Below the pieces are notes generated by a model. The model saw nothing but the letters and a program-made list of their open reading frames with translations, was not told the origin of the DNA and did not search any database. Positions 1 through 8,128 of a stretch of 38,035 nt of DNA are shown one piece after another. Every line of letters starts with the position of its first letter. Within the stretch, counting starts at the first letter, position 1. The translations under genes and the position numbers were made by a program. This stretch comes from Brevibacillus fortis (GTDB taxonomy: Bacteria; Bacillota; Bacilli; Brevibacillales; Brevibacillaceae), in NCBI RefSeq assembly GCF_003013395.1, contig NZ_PXZM01000047.1:1-38035 (forward strand), given 5' to 3'.

Positions 1-38
1 TGCGCTCTTTTTTCTGTCTACCTAAAGGGGATCATAAC

Positions 39-176
39 TAAATGGCGGGAGCGCTTCAAACGTAGAAGTTTCGAGGAGGTAGTTCATAAGTGAAGCTTAA
101 ATTCCCCGCCATTTATTCCTACGCTAGGTCGGGCTCCAGAGGCGCTTGGACTGGAAATTCGCTTCTTCCTACGTAG
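39..176 (+). other. inverted repeat enclosing a ribosome site and a possible 28-aa ORF
   Basis: The first 246 bases hold no recognisable gene. An 11-bp perfect inverted repeat (TAAATGGCGGG at 39-49, its complement at 105-115) encloses a good Shine-Dalgarno sequence (GAGGAGGT, 73-80). This lies 9 bases before a GTG at 90 that opens a 28-codon frame ending with TAG at 174-176. The predicted peptide, beginning MKLKFPAIYSYARS, matches nothing I know. The repeat could fold over the ribosome site and hide it, or it could belong to an element cut by the window edge. Both ideas are inference. Confidence 0.25.
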
Positions 177-246
177 CTTTTCGTTCATTCGTTGAAAGTG
201 GTTCTAAGATGTTCTATTTCAACTGAATTGACTTTCACAAGCTTCC

Positions 247-275
247 TTGCGTTAACTTGCATAACGTTTTAATAA
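247..275 (+). promoter_or_regulatory. candidate sigma-A promoter for the aminopeptidase leader
   Basis: TTGCGT (247-252) and TAATAA (270-275) are separated by 17 bases, a reasonable sigma-A promoter. Transcription would begin near 282, just before the folded region that starts at 290. Seen by eye only. Confidence 0.4.
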
Positions 276-289
276 CACGAAGGAATCTA

Positions 290-414
290 CTGTTGTCCGG
301 AAGCACTGTCACATGTTTGGAAGGAGACCGCCCGAACGAAGAGAGGATATAGGCGACTGGAAAACATGTGGCAGGGCTTCCCCCGACCACAACAGCGTGG
401 AGATCACGTTTTTT
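290..414 (+). promoter_or_regulatory. structured 5' leader with terminator-like hairpin (possible attenuator or palindromic element)
   Basis: Three complementary blocks nest in order. CTGTTGT (290-296) pairs with 389-395, GGAAGC (299-304) with 376-381, and a 13-nt arm (306-318) with 362-374, with one G-U pair. A small CGCC/GGCG helix is possible inside. The fold is followed at once by a short hairpin (CGTG, loop GAGAT, CACG; 396-408) and six T (409-414), like an intrinsic terminator. The aminopeptidase starts about 75 bases later. Promoter, folded domain, terminator and gene are arranged as in riboswitches or attenuators, but I recognise no known class. A MITE-like palindromic repeat is the main alternative. 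Confidence 0.45.
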
Positions 415-487
415 CCGATGATAATCCTCTGACAAACGCACGTTATGCTGGAAGGGCAATGGAAATCTGGAAAGGATGCGTGCGAGG

Positions 488-1600
488 ATGAGAGATGAAA
501 GATTAGGAAAAATAGCAGACAACTTAATTTCGTACAGCCTGGATGTGCAAGCCAAACAGCATATTATGATCATGGTTGTGGATGAAGGAGAACCGCTGGC
601 AATGGAATTGATGAAGCGGCTGTATGCGAAGGGAGCTTATCCCCACTTGCGCTTTGTCCGGCCAAAGGTCCAGCGGGAATGGTTGAAAGGGCTGACGGAA
701 GAGCAGCTTGCCCAGACCGTTCAGTGGGAAAAGGACATGTGGTTTGGCATGCAAGGCTATATCGGAATTCATGGTGAGACGAATGACAGTGAGATGAAGG
801 ATGTTCCGCAGGAGAAGTACCGTCTGTACGCAGAAGCGTATGATTCCATTTTTCATCATGTCGACAATCAGATTACGGGACTGCGCATTAACTACCCGAC
901 CTCGGCCCTTGCTCAAAAGGCCAACATGACGACAGAAGCGTTTGAGGATTTTTATTTCAACGTATGTTCACTCGATTATCAGAAAATGGCCGAAGCGTGC
1001 CAGCCGTTGTACGACCTCATGGACAAAACGGATAAGGTGCGTATCGTCGGACCGGGGACAGACCTGACGTTTTCGATCAAAGGGATTGGGACGCGGACTG
1101 CCGTAGGCAAACGAAACATTCCCGATGGTGAAGTGTATACCTCTCCCGTGCGCGACTCGATTCACGGGACGATCAGCTACAATACGCCCAGCAACTTCAA
1201 AGGCACGACGTTTGAGAACATCCGGTTTACTTTTCGGGAAGGAAAGATTGTTGAGGCATACGCTAACCATACGGACAAGCTACTGGAAGTATTGGAAACG
1301 GACGAAGGTGCACGCTACATCGGTGAATTCGCCATTGCGTTTAATCCGTACATTTTGCACCCGATGGGCGATACTTTGTTTGATGAAAAAATCGCTGGCA
1401 GCTTCCATCTCACACCGGGCCGTGCCTATGATCAGGCGGATAATGGCAACCGCAGCGCGATTCACTGGGACCTGATCTGCATTCAGCGTCCGGAATACGG
1501 TGGCGGCGAAATCTGGTTTGACGATGTACTCATTCGAAAAGACGGAAGGTTTGTGCATGAGGCTCTGCTGGGGCTGAATCCGGAGCAATTGATTCTGTAG
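488..1600 (+). CDS. M29-family metallo-aminopeptidase
   Basis: A 370-aa cytoplasmic aminopeptidase of the M29 (AmpS/PepS/aminopeptidase T) family, which removes N-terminal residues from peptides using two metal ions. The C-terminal half carries the expected ligand pattern: a Glu in FREGK, a Glu in GEFAIAFNP, a His in GSFHLTPGRAY and the His-x-Asp of AIHWDL. The length is typical of the shorter members. An upstream in-frame ATG at 476 touches the AAAGG ribosome site, so the ATG at 488, which leaves normal spacing, is preferred. No signal peptide is visible. The gene stands alone, follows a structured leader, and ends in its own terminator. Family is certain; substrate preference cannot be read from the sequence. 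Confidence 0.9.
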   Translation: MRDERLGKIADNLISYSLDVQAKQHIMIMVVDEGEPLAMELMKRLYAKGAYPHLRFVRPKVQREWLKGLTEEQLAQTVQWEKDMWFGMQGYIGIHGETNDSEMKDVPQEKYRLYAEAYDSIFHHVDNQITGLRINYPTSALAQKANMTTEAFEDFYFNVCSLDYQKMAEACQPLYDLMDKTDKVRIVGPGTDLTFSIKGIGTRTAVGKRNIPDGEVYTSPVRDSIHGTISYNTPSNFKGTTFENIRFTFREGKIVEAYANHTDKLLEVLETDEGARYIGEFAIAFNPYILHPMGDTLFDEKIAGSFHLTPGRAYDQADNGNRSAIHWDLICIQRPEYGGGEIWFDDVLIRKDGRFVHEALLGLNPEQLIL

Positions 1601-1601
1601 G

Positions 1602-1627
1602 GGAGGGCGAAAATGCCCTCCTTTTTT
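1602..1627 (+). terminator. intrinsic terminator after the aminopeptidase
   Basis: A perfect 7-bp stem GGAGGGC/GCCCTCC (1602-1608 and 1615-1621) with a 6-nt loop is followed by six T. It lies between convergent genes and ends against the stop codon of the minus-strand transporter. Confidence 0.85.
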
Positions 1628-2054
1628 ATTTGAATTTGAAAACGACTACGCCTGCGATCATGATGCCGATTCCGATGATCTTGTTCAAGGTGATCGGAAC
1701 CTTTTGAACACCAAACAGGCCGAGAGAATCAATGAGGAGAGCGACGAGCAATTGTGAAATGAGCAGAACCGATACAGCATAGGCAGGGCCGATGGCCGTA
1801 ATGCCTTTCATCACACTAAAGACGATGAGCGCCCCGAAAACGCCTCCTAGCAAATACACCTTGTTCACTTCCCCGATGCTTTTCCAATCGCCATCACGCA
1901 CGTAGAGAAAGATCGCGAACGATACAAGAAAGCCTACGGCGTGAACAATCGCATTGGTTTGCCATAGTCCGAGCTTTGTACTGGCTTGCGCATTGAACAC
2001 ACTTTGCAGACAAATAAAAACGCCAGCGAGTAACGAAAAGAGAATGCCTTGCAC
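1626..2054 (-). CDS. DMT-superfamily small membrane transporter (YdcZ/DUF606 type)
   Basis: A 142-aa hydrophobic protein with about five predicted membrane segments and the look of the YdcZ/DUF606 branch of the drug/metabolite transporter superfamily: an N-terminal segment with SLLAGVFICLQSVFNA, a central GGVFGALIVF block, and a C-terminal LNKIIGIGIMIAGVVVF segment. Proteins of this size probably work as dimers (family knowledge). Translation starts at GTG with AGGAGG 7 bases upstream. It lies 23 bases after the Crp/Fnr regulator gene on the same strand, so the two probably form an operon and the regulator may sense something related to the transported compound. The substrate is unknown. Confidence 0.8.
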   Translation of the reverse strand: MQGILFSLLAGVFICLQSVFNAQASTKLGLWQTNAIVHAVGFLVSFAIFLYVRDGDWKSIGEVNKVYLLGGVFGALIVFSVMKGITAIGPAYAVSVLLISQLLVALLIDSLGLFGVQKVPITLNKIIGIGIMIAGVVVFKFK

Positions 2055-2077
2055 AATATGACCTCCTATATGGTTGA

Positions 2078-2776
2078 TTACTCATAGATGTTTCCGCTCG
2101 CAAGCTCACTGATTTTTTCTCGATCTTTGATAATCAGTGCGCTTTTTTTGCGTTCAATCACGGATGCTGCACAAAGATTGCGGATGACTCGGTTCAAATG
2201 TCGGTAGCTGGTACCCAACAGCTCGGCAACCTCCGTCAGCTTCGCCGTCTTTAGCTCCTCGGAAGAAGGCGACCCTGTATCAGTGGACAACGTGGAGAGC
2301 AAATAGCTGGCAAAGCGATTTTCAACGGGATACAGTAGGTTCAGGCTGGTGGAGTTCGATGATGTATGCAGCTTGTGACTGATTTTCTGAAGAATGAATT
2401 GCAAAAATGGCGGGTGGTTCTGATAGCGCTCCTGCAATAACTTGAAGGGGAGGCTGACCACGAGACTTCGATGGACAAACTCAACCGTATTGCGGACCTC
2501 GCATTGTGTGACATACTCTACGTCTCCGATGATCGCGAGTGGATTGTTAAAGCGCAGCAACAAAGATTTTCCGTTAGGGAGCGTCGTGAAAATTTTGATT
2601 TTTCCCTTCAGGATGAAGTACATGTAGTGAAGCTGATCGCCCTTCGAACAGAGGAGGTCACCCTTCTCAGCCTGATACAGGCGCATTTCATGGAGGGTAG
2701 CGTCATCAAAAATAGTGGGCAAGGGACTATTTTGCACCAGCGTATGCAAAAGTGTACGGTCGTGAAGTTCTTTCAT
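2078..2776 (-). CDS. Crp/Fnr-family transcriptional regulator (YeiL-like)
   Basis: 232 aa. The N-terminal half (about residues 20-130) is a cyclic-nucleotide-binding-type beta barrel with the pattern G-D-x-L-x-x-K-G-D, a Y-x-I-L-K-G-K-I-K motif, and a partial phosphate-binding-cassette region (FNNPLAIIGDVEYVTQ). The C-terminal winged helix-turn-helix is near residues 180-210 (LTEVAELLGTSYRHLNRVI). The text resembles the YeiL branch. There is no N-terminal FNR-like cysteine cluster, so it is not a classical oxygen-sensing Fnr. A good AGGAGG lies 8 bases before the ATG. It heads a two-gene operon with the small transporter and is divergent from the YkwC-like gene, with a perfect palindrome in the shared intergenic region that is a good candidate operator. 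Confidence 0.85.
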   Translation of the reverse strand: MKELHDRTLLHTLVQNSPLPTIFDDATLHEMRLYQAEKGDLLCSKGDQLHYMYFILKGKIKIFTTLPNGKSLLLRFNNPLAIIGDVEYVTQCEVRNTVEFVHRSLVVSLPFKLLQERYQNHPPFLQFILQKISHKLHTSSNSTSLNLLYPVENRFASYLLSTLSTDTGSPSSEELKTAKLTEVAELLGTSYRHLNRVIRNLCAASVIERKKSALIIKDREKISELASGNIYE

Positions 2777-2845
2777 CTATCAATCCTCCTGCTAGTTTGC
2801 TTGCAGGCTATACCTTCTATAAGTAAAAGGCATTTGCGTGCGAAA

Positions 2846-2867
2846 AAAAAGGACATATGTCCTTTTT
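2846..2867. promoter_or_regulatory. 22-bp perfect palindrome, candidate operator
   Basis: A 12-bp core GGACATATGTCC is flanked by five A on the left and five T on the right, giving perfect two-fold symmetry with no loop. That suits a dimeric DNA-binding protein better than a terminator. It sits 70 bases before the crp-like gene and about 100 bases before the divergent ykwC-like gene. Crp/Fnr proteins bind palindromes of this size (family knowledge). That this one is bound by its neighbour is inference. Confidence 0.6.
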
Positions 2868-2968
2868 CCCATTTAAACACAAAAGATGCGTAGCAGGAAT
2901 ATTCGGATAGATTCGAGAAGTACAATTGTTGATGTAACATGAAAGAGAGAAACGAAGGAGTGGTTCAC

Positions 2969-3853
2969 ATGACTTTGCCTGTAAGTGAAAGAATCATTGG
3001 ATTTGTAGGAACGGGTGTCATGGGGAAAAGCATGGCCAACCATTTTCTACAAGCAGGATATACAGTGCTGGTGTACACGCGTACAAAGGAAAAAGCAGCA
3101 GATTTGCTGGCAGCAGGTGCTATCTGGAAGGAACAGGTCAGTGAGCTGGCAAAAGAGGCAAACGTCATCATCACAATGGTCGGCTACCCATCTGATGTCG
3201 AGGAAGTGTATCTCGGCGCGGACGGAATTGTGGCGAATGCGAAGCCGGGCACTTATTTGATCGATATGACGACATCGAAGCCGTCGCTGGCCAAACAAAT
3301 TTATGAGGAAGCCAAAAAGCACGGGCTGCATTCCCTGGATGCCCCTGTCTCCGGTGGGGATGTGGGGGCACGGGAAGCGCGACTGACCATCATGGTTGGC
3401 GGCGATCAGGAAGTATTTGATGCGATGGAGCCTGTATTTACGATCATGGGGACAAACGTCGTCTTGCAGGGCGGACCAGGTGCAGGTCAGCATACCAAAA
3501 TGTGCAACCAAATTTGTATTGCCACGAACATGATCGGTGTGTGTGAAGCGATCGCGTATGCGAAAAAAGCAGGTTTGGACCCGGAGAAAGTGCTGACGAG
3601 CATTGGAGCGGGTGCCGCAGGCAGCTGGTCGCTGTCGAATCTGGCGCCGCGCATGATCGCGGGCAATTTCGCACCTGGCTTTTACGTGAAACACTTTATC
3701 AAGGACATGGGAATCGCATTGGAAGCAGCAGAGGAAATGGGGCTGATGACACCAGGACTCGCGCTCTCCAAATCGCTCTATGAAGAACTGGCAGCAAACG
3801 GAGAGGCAGATAGCGGCACACAAGCCTTGATCAAATGGTTTGAAGACAAGTAA
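2969..3853 (+). CDS. ykwC: NAD(P)-binding beta-hydroxyacid dehydrogenase, YkwC-like
   Basis: 294 aa, a member of the 3-hydroxyisobutyrate/tartronate-semialdehyde reductase family that closely follows Bacillus YkwC as I remember it. An N-terminal Rossmann fold carries FVGTGVMGKSMANHF, the substrate-binding signature is DAPVSGGDVGAREA, and the catalytic Lys lies in GAGQHTKMCNQ. The all-helical C-terminal dimerisation domain holds GAAGSWSLSNLAPRM. An upstream ATG at 2939 is in frame, but GAAGGAG sits 8 bases before the ATG at 2969, which also matches the family N-terminus. It oxidises or reduces a short beta-hydroxyacid; the physiological substrate is not known to me. Transcribed divergently from the crp-like gene. 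Confidence 0.88.
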   Translation: MTLPVSERIIGFVGTGVMGKSMANHFLQAGYTVLVYTRTKEKAADLLAAGAIWKEQVSELAKEANVIITMVGYPSDVEEVYLGADGIVANAKPGTYLIDMTTSKPSLAKQIYEEAKKHGLHSLDAPVSGGDVGAREARLTIMVGGDQEVFDAMEPVFTIMGTNVVLQGGPGAGQHTKMCNQICIATNMIGVCEAIAYAKKAGLDPEKVLTSIGAGAAGSWSLSNLAPRMIAGNFAPGFYVKHFIKDMGIALEAAEEMGLMTPGLALSKSLYEELAANGEADSGTQALIKWFEDK

Positions 3854-3859
3854 AGGAAA

Positions 3860-3886
3860 AAGGAGCCCTTTTCATGAGGGCTCCTT
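3860..3886 (-). terminator. intrinsic terminator overlapping the end of the AI-2E gene
   Basis: AAGGAGCCC and GGGCTCCTT form a 9-bp stem. On the minus strand it is followed by a T-rich tract, and the TGA stop codon of the minus-strand gene lies in the loop. On the plus strand it may also stop ykwC transcripts, but the downstream tract there is weaker. Confidence 0.75.
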
Positions 3887-4966
3887 CTCTATGGTGTTCA
3901 TTCGTTGCGTGTTGACTTGTACATCTCGTACATCTTTTGGAACGGATTTATTTTTGGACGGTGGTTGTTCCATTTTCTTCACTTCTAAGATGTCCAGCAA
4001 GAAAACAAAGGACGGAATCCCGACAATCAGTCCCCATACGCCAAAGAAATGCTCGGAAAAGATCAGAACAACAAACGTGTAGAAGATCGGCAAGTGAGTC
4101 TTCGTTGCCATCAAGCGAGGATTCAACACATAGGCCTCAAGCGCGTGAATCACCATGATGAAAATGAGCAAATAGACGACGGTTGCGATACCACCGACGC
4201 TAAAAGCGATGGCACTGAGCGGAATCAAGGAAATAGCAACACCTGCAACCGGAATGAGCCCCAGTATGAAGACCATGATCGCGAGTCCCAGCAGATTCGG
4301 AAAGCCCATGATCCATAGACCGATGACGGTGAAGGTGGTATTGAATAATGCGATTAACAGCTGTGTCTCGATTACTTTGCCAAAGGTCAGGATGAATTTT
4401 TGGCTGAAGTATGCGATTTCGTTGTACAGCCAGGATAATTTGCTCGTGCGAAATTGAGCGGTAAACGCAACGACATTGTCTTTGCCGAGCAGGAAAAACA
4501 GACTCAGAATAATCGCCAGAAAGACATTGAATCCAACGTTTCTGACCACCGCGAGAAAATCAAGACTGCCTTGAACGATGCCCTTCATATCTAGCTTCCC
4601 AACAATAGACATAAGATAGGGGGCAAACTCATTGTGCTGATTTTGGTGGTACACTTGCTCGATGACATGGAACAATTGTCCGGTTTGGTGAATAAGAGCC
4701 GGAATGGCTTTCATCCCACCTACAACGAGAAAGAACGTCAGTAAAATATAGAGGAAAATGAGAATCAGCTTGGGATGGATCGGCACGACTTTGTGTGTGA
4801 GACGCGTGAGGTATTGATGCAGCCGATTCATTAAATAGGTAACTAAAAAGGTAAGCAAAACCATGTTCAGCATACTTCCCAAGGAGTAAAGCAGCAAACA
4901 AAACAACGCCAAAATCCCAAATCGTCTGACATCCGGCTTTTGCAAGGCGGCAGCAAAGAAATTCAT
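3872..4966 (-). CDS. AI-2E family (PerM/YubA-type) membrane protein
   Basis: 364 aa with about seven to eight hydrophobic segments, of the AI-2E/PerM (UPF0118) family. Typical features are an N-terminal pair of membrane helices (residues about 15-60), a soluble amphipathic middle (about 100-150), then the conserved block GLIPVAGVAISLIPLSAIA and the motif ALEAYVLNPRLMATKTHLP near residues 285-305. Family members have been linked to AI-2 export, ion antiport or permease roles; none can be assigned here. A longer frame reaches 5041, but GGAAAGGATG is well placed for the ATG at 4966. The charged tail, rich in K, E and P, is not conserved family sequence. Monocistronic. Confidence 0.85.
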   Translation of the reverse strand: MNFFAAALQKPDVRRFGILALFCLLLYSLGSMLNMVLLTFLVTYLMNRLHQYLTRLTHKVVPIHPKLILIFLYILLTFFLVVGGMKAIPALIHQTGQLFHVIEQVYHQNQHNEFAPYLMSIVGKLDMKGIVQGSLDFLAVVRNVGFNVFLAIILSLFFLLGKDNVVAFTAQFRTSKLSWLYNEIAYFSQKFILTFGKVIETQLLIALFNTTFTVIGLWIMGFPNLLGLAIMVFILGLIPVAGVAISLIPLSAIAFSVGGIATVVYLLIFIMVIHALEAYVLNPRLMATKTHLPIFYTFVVLIFSEHFFGVWGLIVGIPSFVFLLDILEVKKMEQPPSKNKSVPKDVRDVQVNTQRMNTIEKEPS

Positions 4967-5168
4967 GGGAACATCCTTTCCAAGTGCTCTTTTACGCACT
5001 CCCATCCGTATACGATGATTATACTGCGTAGGTGTGAACAATTATAGCATGCTTAAAAGCGAGTGGAGGGAAAGAAAAGGTTCCAGTTGTTTGAAAAAGG
5101 CAGCGAAACTATTTCACCAGACGAAGCGTCAAAGGAAGGGAATGTTTTCCAAGGGAGGCTAGTCACCA

Positions 5169-8078
5169 ATGAACATCAAAACGAAAACCATCAGTCTGGT
5201 TACCGCGGTCATACTCGGGGCAAGTGCGTGGACATCTTCTGTCCATGCTGCTACGTTTTCCCAGATTCAGCCGTATATAACAGACTACAAGATCGGTTTT
5301 ACGGACGGAAGCAAGCTGGTCACACAGGCCATTTATGATGATTTCGAGCTATTTACCAAAGACATGATCGTAACAAAAGGCGGTAAAAAAGGAATTCTCG
5401 ACGCGCGGACAGGGAAAGAAATAACTCCTGCGATTTGGGATTATATCGAGATTCCGGATTCCAAAAATATCGCCATTGCTCAAAAAGGCGGTTGGTTCCA
5501 ATATATCGATTTGAAGACGCACAAGCTGTCGACCATGAAGTTTGCTGGGGCGCATCCGTATTATTTATCCAATGAGCAGGGGACTGCGATTATGCTCTTG
5601 GGAAAATCATCGATGGTACTCAATGCAGATGGAAAGGTGCTAATTCCGCCAGTTGCAGGCAAGCTGTCGATGGTTGAACTCGTTGCACCTGATCAGACGG
5701 AAAATAAAAAGGCGGAAAAAGTGCGTTATTTCGTCGCGACTACTCCCAAAGAGCTCATTATGTACGATCCTGCTTCCGGCAAAAAGCTGTTTTCGCTGGC
5801 AAAAGCAGAATTGATTCCAAACGAAGGCGGTCCAGACACCGCGTATCTCAAGGTGCGATCCGGTGGAAAAGAAGGATTGATTGACCGCAATGGCAAGTAC
5901 GTACTCGAGCCCAAATACAACGCGATTTACATTTGGAATAATGGATACGTTCAGGTGATTGGGCCAAAAGGACAAGGGCTGTGGAAAGACGGACGGATGC
6001 TGGCAGAGCCCATTTACAAAGAAGTCGGGTTCGAGCATAACAATCTGGATGTTTATTACACGGTTTCTGGAGATGTCATCACGTATCATTCCAGGTCCAA
6101 AGGTGCGTCACATCCATTGAAGAAAGGTGCCGAGTTTTTGCATGGTAGCTATGTGCTGGGACAGGACCCGAAAACGAATCTGTACGGCGTCCTCCAAGTC
6201 GGGGGAGAGACGGTCATCCCCTTTGCTTATCCGCGGGCAGAAGGTCCGCCAGCTGCACGCTTGCTCGTCCGTAGCGACGGAAAAAAAACGATCCTCCCAG
6301 GCTGGGGAAAAGAAGTCAAGGAGCCAGATTTTTGGTTCGACTCGTATGTGACATTGGGGGGCTATAGCAGACTTAGCATCAAAGACGGAAACAAAATCGG
6401 GCTTTATTCTGAAGATGAAGGCTTGGTCCTGCCTCCTGTTGAGAATCGAATCATTCGCCACGAGGAAGTAACTGGTGATGTGCTGGTGACGGAGCCGGAT
6501 GGAAAGGTGCTGCGATACAGCATCGGAGGGAAACAAATAGAAGCTGTCAATCCACCGTTGTCCGATGAGTTGACGACAGCGTATCAGCCGGGTAAAGGCG
6601 TTATGATCGTGGACCGCAAGACGAACCAACCAATCAGCAAGCTCTACCAATCTGTCTACATGGAATCCGATACCGAGCTTATCGTTGCAATGGATCACGA
6701 TTGGGCGGATCTGTATACCCCAGAGGGCAAGCTGTTGACTACGGAGATCAAAGCCACGGTGTGGAAGTCAGGCAACGACGGACCGCCTCTCACCTTGATC
6801 AAAGTGGCAGACTCCTTATACACGATGGGAGAGAGAACGGGGGCTGTCGGAATGGCGATGATCAAGGTCGATGGCGGGCAGCTTCAGGTCATGAGTGATT
6901 TTGTGTATCGAGATGCAAATGATACGGTGGTACAAGATCAAAAGATCGCGGTGACAGCACGATTGGACGGCACACTGGATGTCTGGGGGCAAGAAGGGAA
7001 CCAGCTCGCAAACAAGCTCACTGGCGTAAAAGGTTTTCATACGGAATCTTATTTTGATGGGGTATTGATTCAGTCCAGTGCAGGATGGGATGTATATTCA
7101 CCGCAGTTGCTTCGCCTAAGCATGGGCGATTATCAGTCCATGAAGTATCTGCACTTACCGGATCTCAAGACGGGTGCCATTGCCTACCAGGACAAGAAGA
7201 CGGGATTGTACGGCCTTATGTCGCTGGAAGGAAAGGTGGTGACAGCGGCCAAATATGAGGCGATTTTGCCAACGAACAAAGTATTCTTACAACTGTGGAG
7301 TAAGGCAGACGATCAGTCGCCTTATGTATTCACAACCAAAGACCAGTTCGGTTATCTCAGTCAAGGTGGGCAAGAGCTGTTCGTGACAAGATTCCTGACG
7401 AAAAAACCAGTGGTCTCCTATAGTCCAATCACATTCCAATCGTTTTCGGCCTACTCGGATATGATGCAACAACGCCCGCTTGAGCTGATCGATTTCGGCA
7501 AACCGTATAGCTGGCCAGCTGGTGGCAACAGCGAGAGCCAATTTTTTGCCAATCTGGCGCTTTATTTGAATCTGCCGAAGGATGCAGGCAAGCAAGCGGT
7601 ACTTACTGAGCTGGTGTCCAAGGGAATTGTCGCGGCAGATGAGAACCGGTCTGTCATGAGTGATGAGGATATGTTTCGAGTGGCTTATTTCATGGCGACA
7701 GGCAAAACAAGTCAAGCGATGACGACGCCACAGGTAATGGAATGGGCAAAGAAGCGGGGAATTGTGCCAGTGCGAGAGGGTATGAGCTACTACATGACGA
7801 TGAATTTGTACGCGGAGTATCAGCACATCCTTATGACAGAGCTCATGCGTTCCTTGAAAGGAAAGAAAGTGCTCAAGCCAAAGGTGTTAACAACGGCTTC
7901 ACTCAGTGAAGCACAGCAGCAAATGCTCACAACAGCACTGATTGTTAACGGCAAGCCGGCCAATCAACTGCCAGTACCGCTCCCGCAAGCCGAGTGGCAG
8001 AAAGCCATTCAAGGCTTGGTCAACCAGTACAACAAGCAAGCGGCTTACTTGCTGGCGGCCTATGAAGCGAAGCTATGA
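5169..8078 (+). CDS. large secreted WG-repeat protein
   Basis: 969 aa with an N-terminal signal peptide (basic start, hydrophobic core to about residue 25, likely cut after SVHA). Most of the protein is a chain of degenerate WG-type repeats, beta units with the pattern K-x-G-[IL]-[IL/M]-D-x-x-G-K-x-[IV]-x-P-x-[YW]. Clear copies begin near residues 72 (KKGILDARTGKEITPAIW), 225 (KEGLIDRNGKYVLEPKYNAI) and 675 (KTGLYGLMSLEGKVVTAAKY). From about residue 780 the sequence becomes helical and could hold a separate domain. There is no sortase motif, S-layer domain or transmembrane anchor, so it is probably exported or wall-associated. WG repeats are generally of unknown function; I do not assign one. 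GGGAGG precedes the start. Monocistronic with a terminator. Confidence 0.8.
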   Translation: MNIKTKTISLVTAVILGASAWTSSVHAATFSQIQPYITDYKIGFTDGSKLVTQAIYDDFELFTKDMIVTKGGKKGILDARTGKEITPAIWDYIEIPDSKNIAIAQKGGWFQYIDLKTHKLSTMKFAGAHPYYLSNEQGTAIMLLGKSSMVLNADGKVLIPPVAGKLSMVELVAPDQTENKKAEKVRYFVATTPKELIMYDPASGKKLFSLAKAELIPNEGGPDTAYLKVRSGGKEGLIDRNGKYVLEPKYNAIYIWNNGYVQVIGPKGQGLWKDGRMLAEPIYKEVGFEHNNLDVYYTVSGDVITYHSRSKGASHPLKKGAEFLHGSYVLGQDPKTNLYGVLQVGGETVIPFAYPRAEGPPAARLLVRSDGKKTILPGWGKEVKEPDFWFDSYVTLGGYSRLSIKDGNKIGLYSEDEGLVLPPVENRIIRHEEVTGDVLVTEPDGKVLRYSIGGKQIEAVNPPLSDELTTAYQPGKGVMIVDRKTNQPISKLYQSVYMESDTELIVAMDHDWADLYTPEGKLLTTEIKATVWKSGNDGPPLTLIKVADSLYTMGERTGAVGMAMIKVDGGQLQVMSDFVYRDANDTVVQDQKIAVTARLDGTLDVWGQEGNQLANKLTGVKGFHTESYFDGVLIQSSAGWDVYSPQLLRLSMGDYQSMKYLHLPDLKTGAIAYQDKKTGLYGLMSLEGKVVTAAKYEAILPTNKVFLQLWSKADDQSPYVFTTKDQFGYLSQGGQELFVTRFLTKKPVVSYSPITFQSFSAYSDMMQQRPLELIDFGKPYSWPAGGNSESQFFANLALYLNLPKDAGKQAVLTELVSKGIVAADENRSVMSDEDMFRVAYFMATGKTSQAMTTPQVMEWAKKRGIVPVREGMSYYMTMNLYAEYQHILMTELMRSLKGKKVLKPKVLTTASLSEAQQQMLTTALIVNGKPANQLPVPLPQAEWQKAIQGLVNQYNKQAAYLLAAYEAKL

Positions 8079-8092
8079 GTGGATAAGCGTAC

Positions 8093-8122
8093 AGGCGCGG
8101 GTGATCATCCTGCGCCTTTTTT
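8093..8122 (+). terminator. intrinsic terminator after the WG-repeat gene
   Basis: AGGCGCGGG (8093-8101) pairs with CCTGCGCCT (8108-8116), one G-U pair, followed by six T. Confidence 0.85.
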
Positions 8123-8128
8123 GTGCTA

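Noticed and set aside
235..573. 112-codon frame on the minus strand across the aminopeptidase leader
   Set aside because: It runs through the highly self-complementary leader and into the start of a certain gene, has no ribosome site and matches no family. The open frame is a side effect of the palindrome.
3047..3823. 258-codon frame on the minus strand inside the ykwC-like gene
   Set aside because: Entirely antisense to a clear dehydrogenase; Cys- and His-rich nonsense typical of a shadow frame.
8092..8122. Possible attenuator between the WG-repeat gene and downstream genes
   Set aside because: The next gene on the plus strand starts 230 bases later with a minus-strand gene between, so it is a plain terminator.
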